Source of the DNA: Marivita sp. XM-24bin2
Lineage (GTDB): Bacteria; Pseudomonadota; Alphaproteobacteria; Rhodobacterales; Rhodobacteraceae
Assembly: GCA_003149565.1 (NCBI GenBank)
Contig: QCWH01000020.1
Location: 1 to 44,194 of the forward strand
Direction: 5' to 3'
DNA: 44,194 nucleotides
Shown here: positions 44,180 to 44,194 of the stretch, in pieces
Layout: the number at the start of each line of letters is the position of its first letter
Numbering within the stretch: the stretch's first letter is position 1
Made by a program: the position numbers and the translations under genes
The notes under the pieces: model-generated
What the model was told of the DNA's origin: nothing
Databases searched by the model: none
The model's input: only the letters and a program-made list of their open reading frames with translations

Positions 44180-44194
44180 ATGCCTGTAAATTTG
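44180..44194 (+). CDS. Possible start of a gene cut by the window edge
   Basis: An ATG at 44180 opens a frame of five codons before the window ends. GGGCAGGC about 15 bp upstream is not a good ribosome site. A TATATCT (44145-44151) after GGAACC could be a promoter element. Nothing more can be said. Confidence 0.2.

Noticed and set aside
1-44194. tRNA, rRNA and riboswitch genes
   Set aside because: None were recognised by eye on either strand; small RNAs cannot be excluded without a covariance-model search.

Overview
The window looks like a chromosomal segment from a marine alphaproteobacterium of the Rhodobacteraceae (Roseobacter-like). The signs are high GC, the codon style, tightly packed genes with ATGA overlaps, DctPQM TRAP and Dpp-type transporters, and a typical Roseobacter set of housekeeping genes. 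This placement comes from reading the proteins by eye; no database search was run.

Left core part (1-11930). A bufferin-type copper-peptide locus runs off the left edge: the modifying enzyme bufB (partial) and its precursor bufA1, both on the minus strand. Then come thrS with its terminator, a small unknown protein, an ArsR-SRPBCC regulator followed by a decayed MAPEG gene, an MFS transporter, an ABHD10-like hydrolase, a VOC protein coupled to an M15-like protein, a double SnoaL protein, a GNAT gene broken by one extra base, a very acidic 308-residue protein of unknown role, a SpoIIAA-like protein and a cupin.

Accessory part (about 12000-40200). This block is edged by transposon debris: IS66 and IS3 remnants at 13966-16807, and IS5 and IS1182 remnants at 38777-39607. 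It holds a complete-looking uptake and catabolism programme. A plus-strand amidase stands alone on the left. A minus-strand operon encodes a gamma-glutamyltransferase-family enzyme without a signal peptide, a YdiJ-like FAD/Fe-S dehydrogenase and a DadA-type amine oxidase. Divergent from it runs a plus-strand operon of HyuA and HyuB (hydantoinase/5-oxoprolinase family) and a peptide-type ABC importer whose second permease is fused to its first ATPase. A second plus-strand operon follows: an unusual creatininase-family protein, a TRAP transporter and a RraA-like protein that lacks the usual catalytic Arg. A LysR regulator and a GhrA-like 2-hydroxyacid dehydrogenase close the block. The two plus-strand operons share a 24-bp upstream element with 20 identical positions, which suggests common control.

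Working model (inference): the island imports an amide, lactam or gamma-glutamyl compound through two transport systems. It opens the ring or amide bonds with HyuAB, the GGT-like enzyme, the amidase and the creatininase-like protein, oxidises the released amine and 2-hydroxyacid, and passes 2-oxoacids to central metabolism. The substrate cannot be read from sequence.

Right core part (40221-44194). A small NTF2-like protein, 5-formyltetrahydrofolate cyclo-ligase coupled to mgtE, guanine deaminase, and possibly the first codons of another gene at the right edge.
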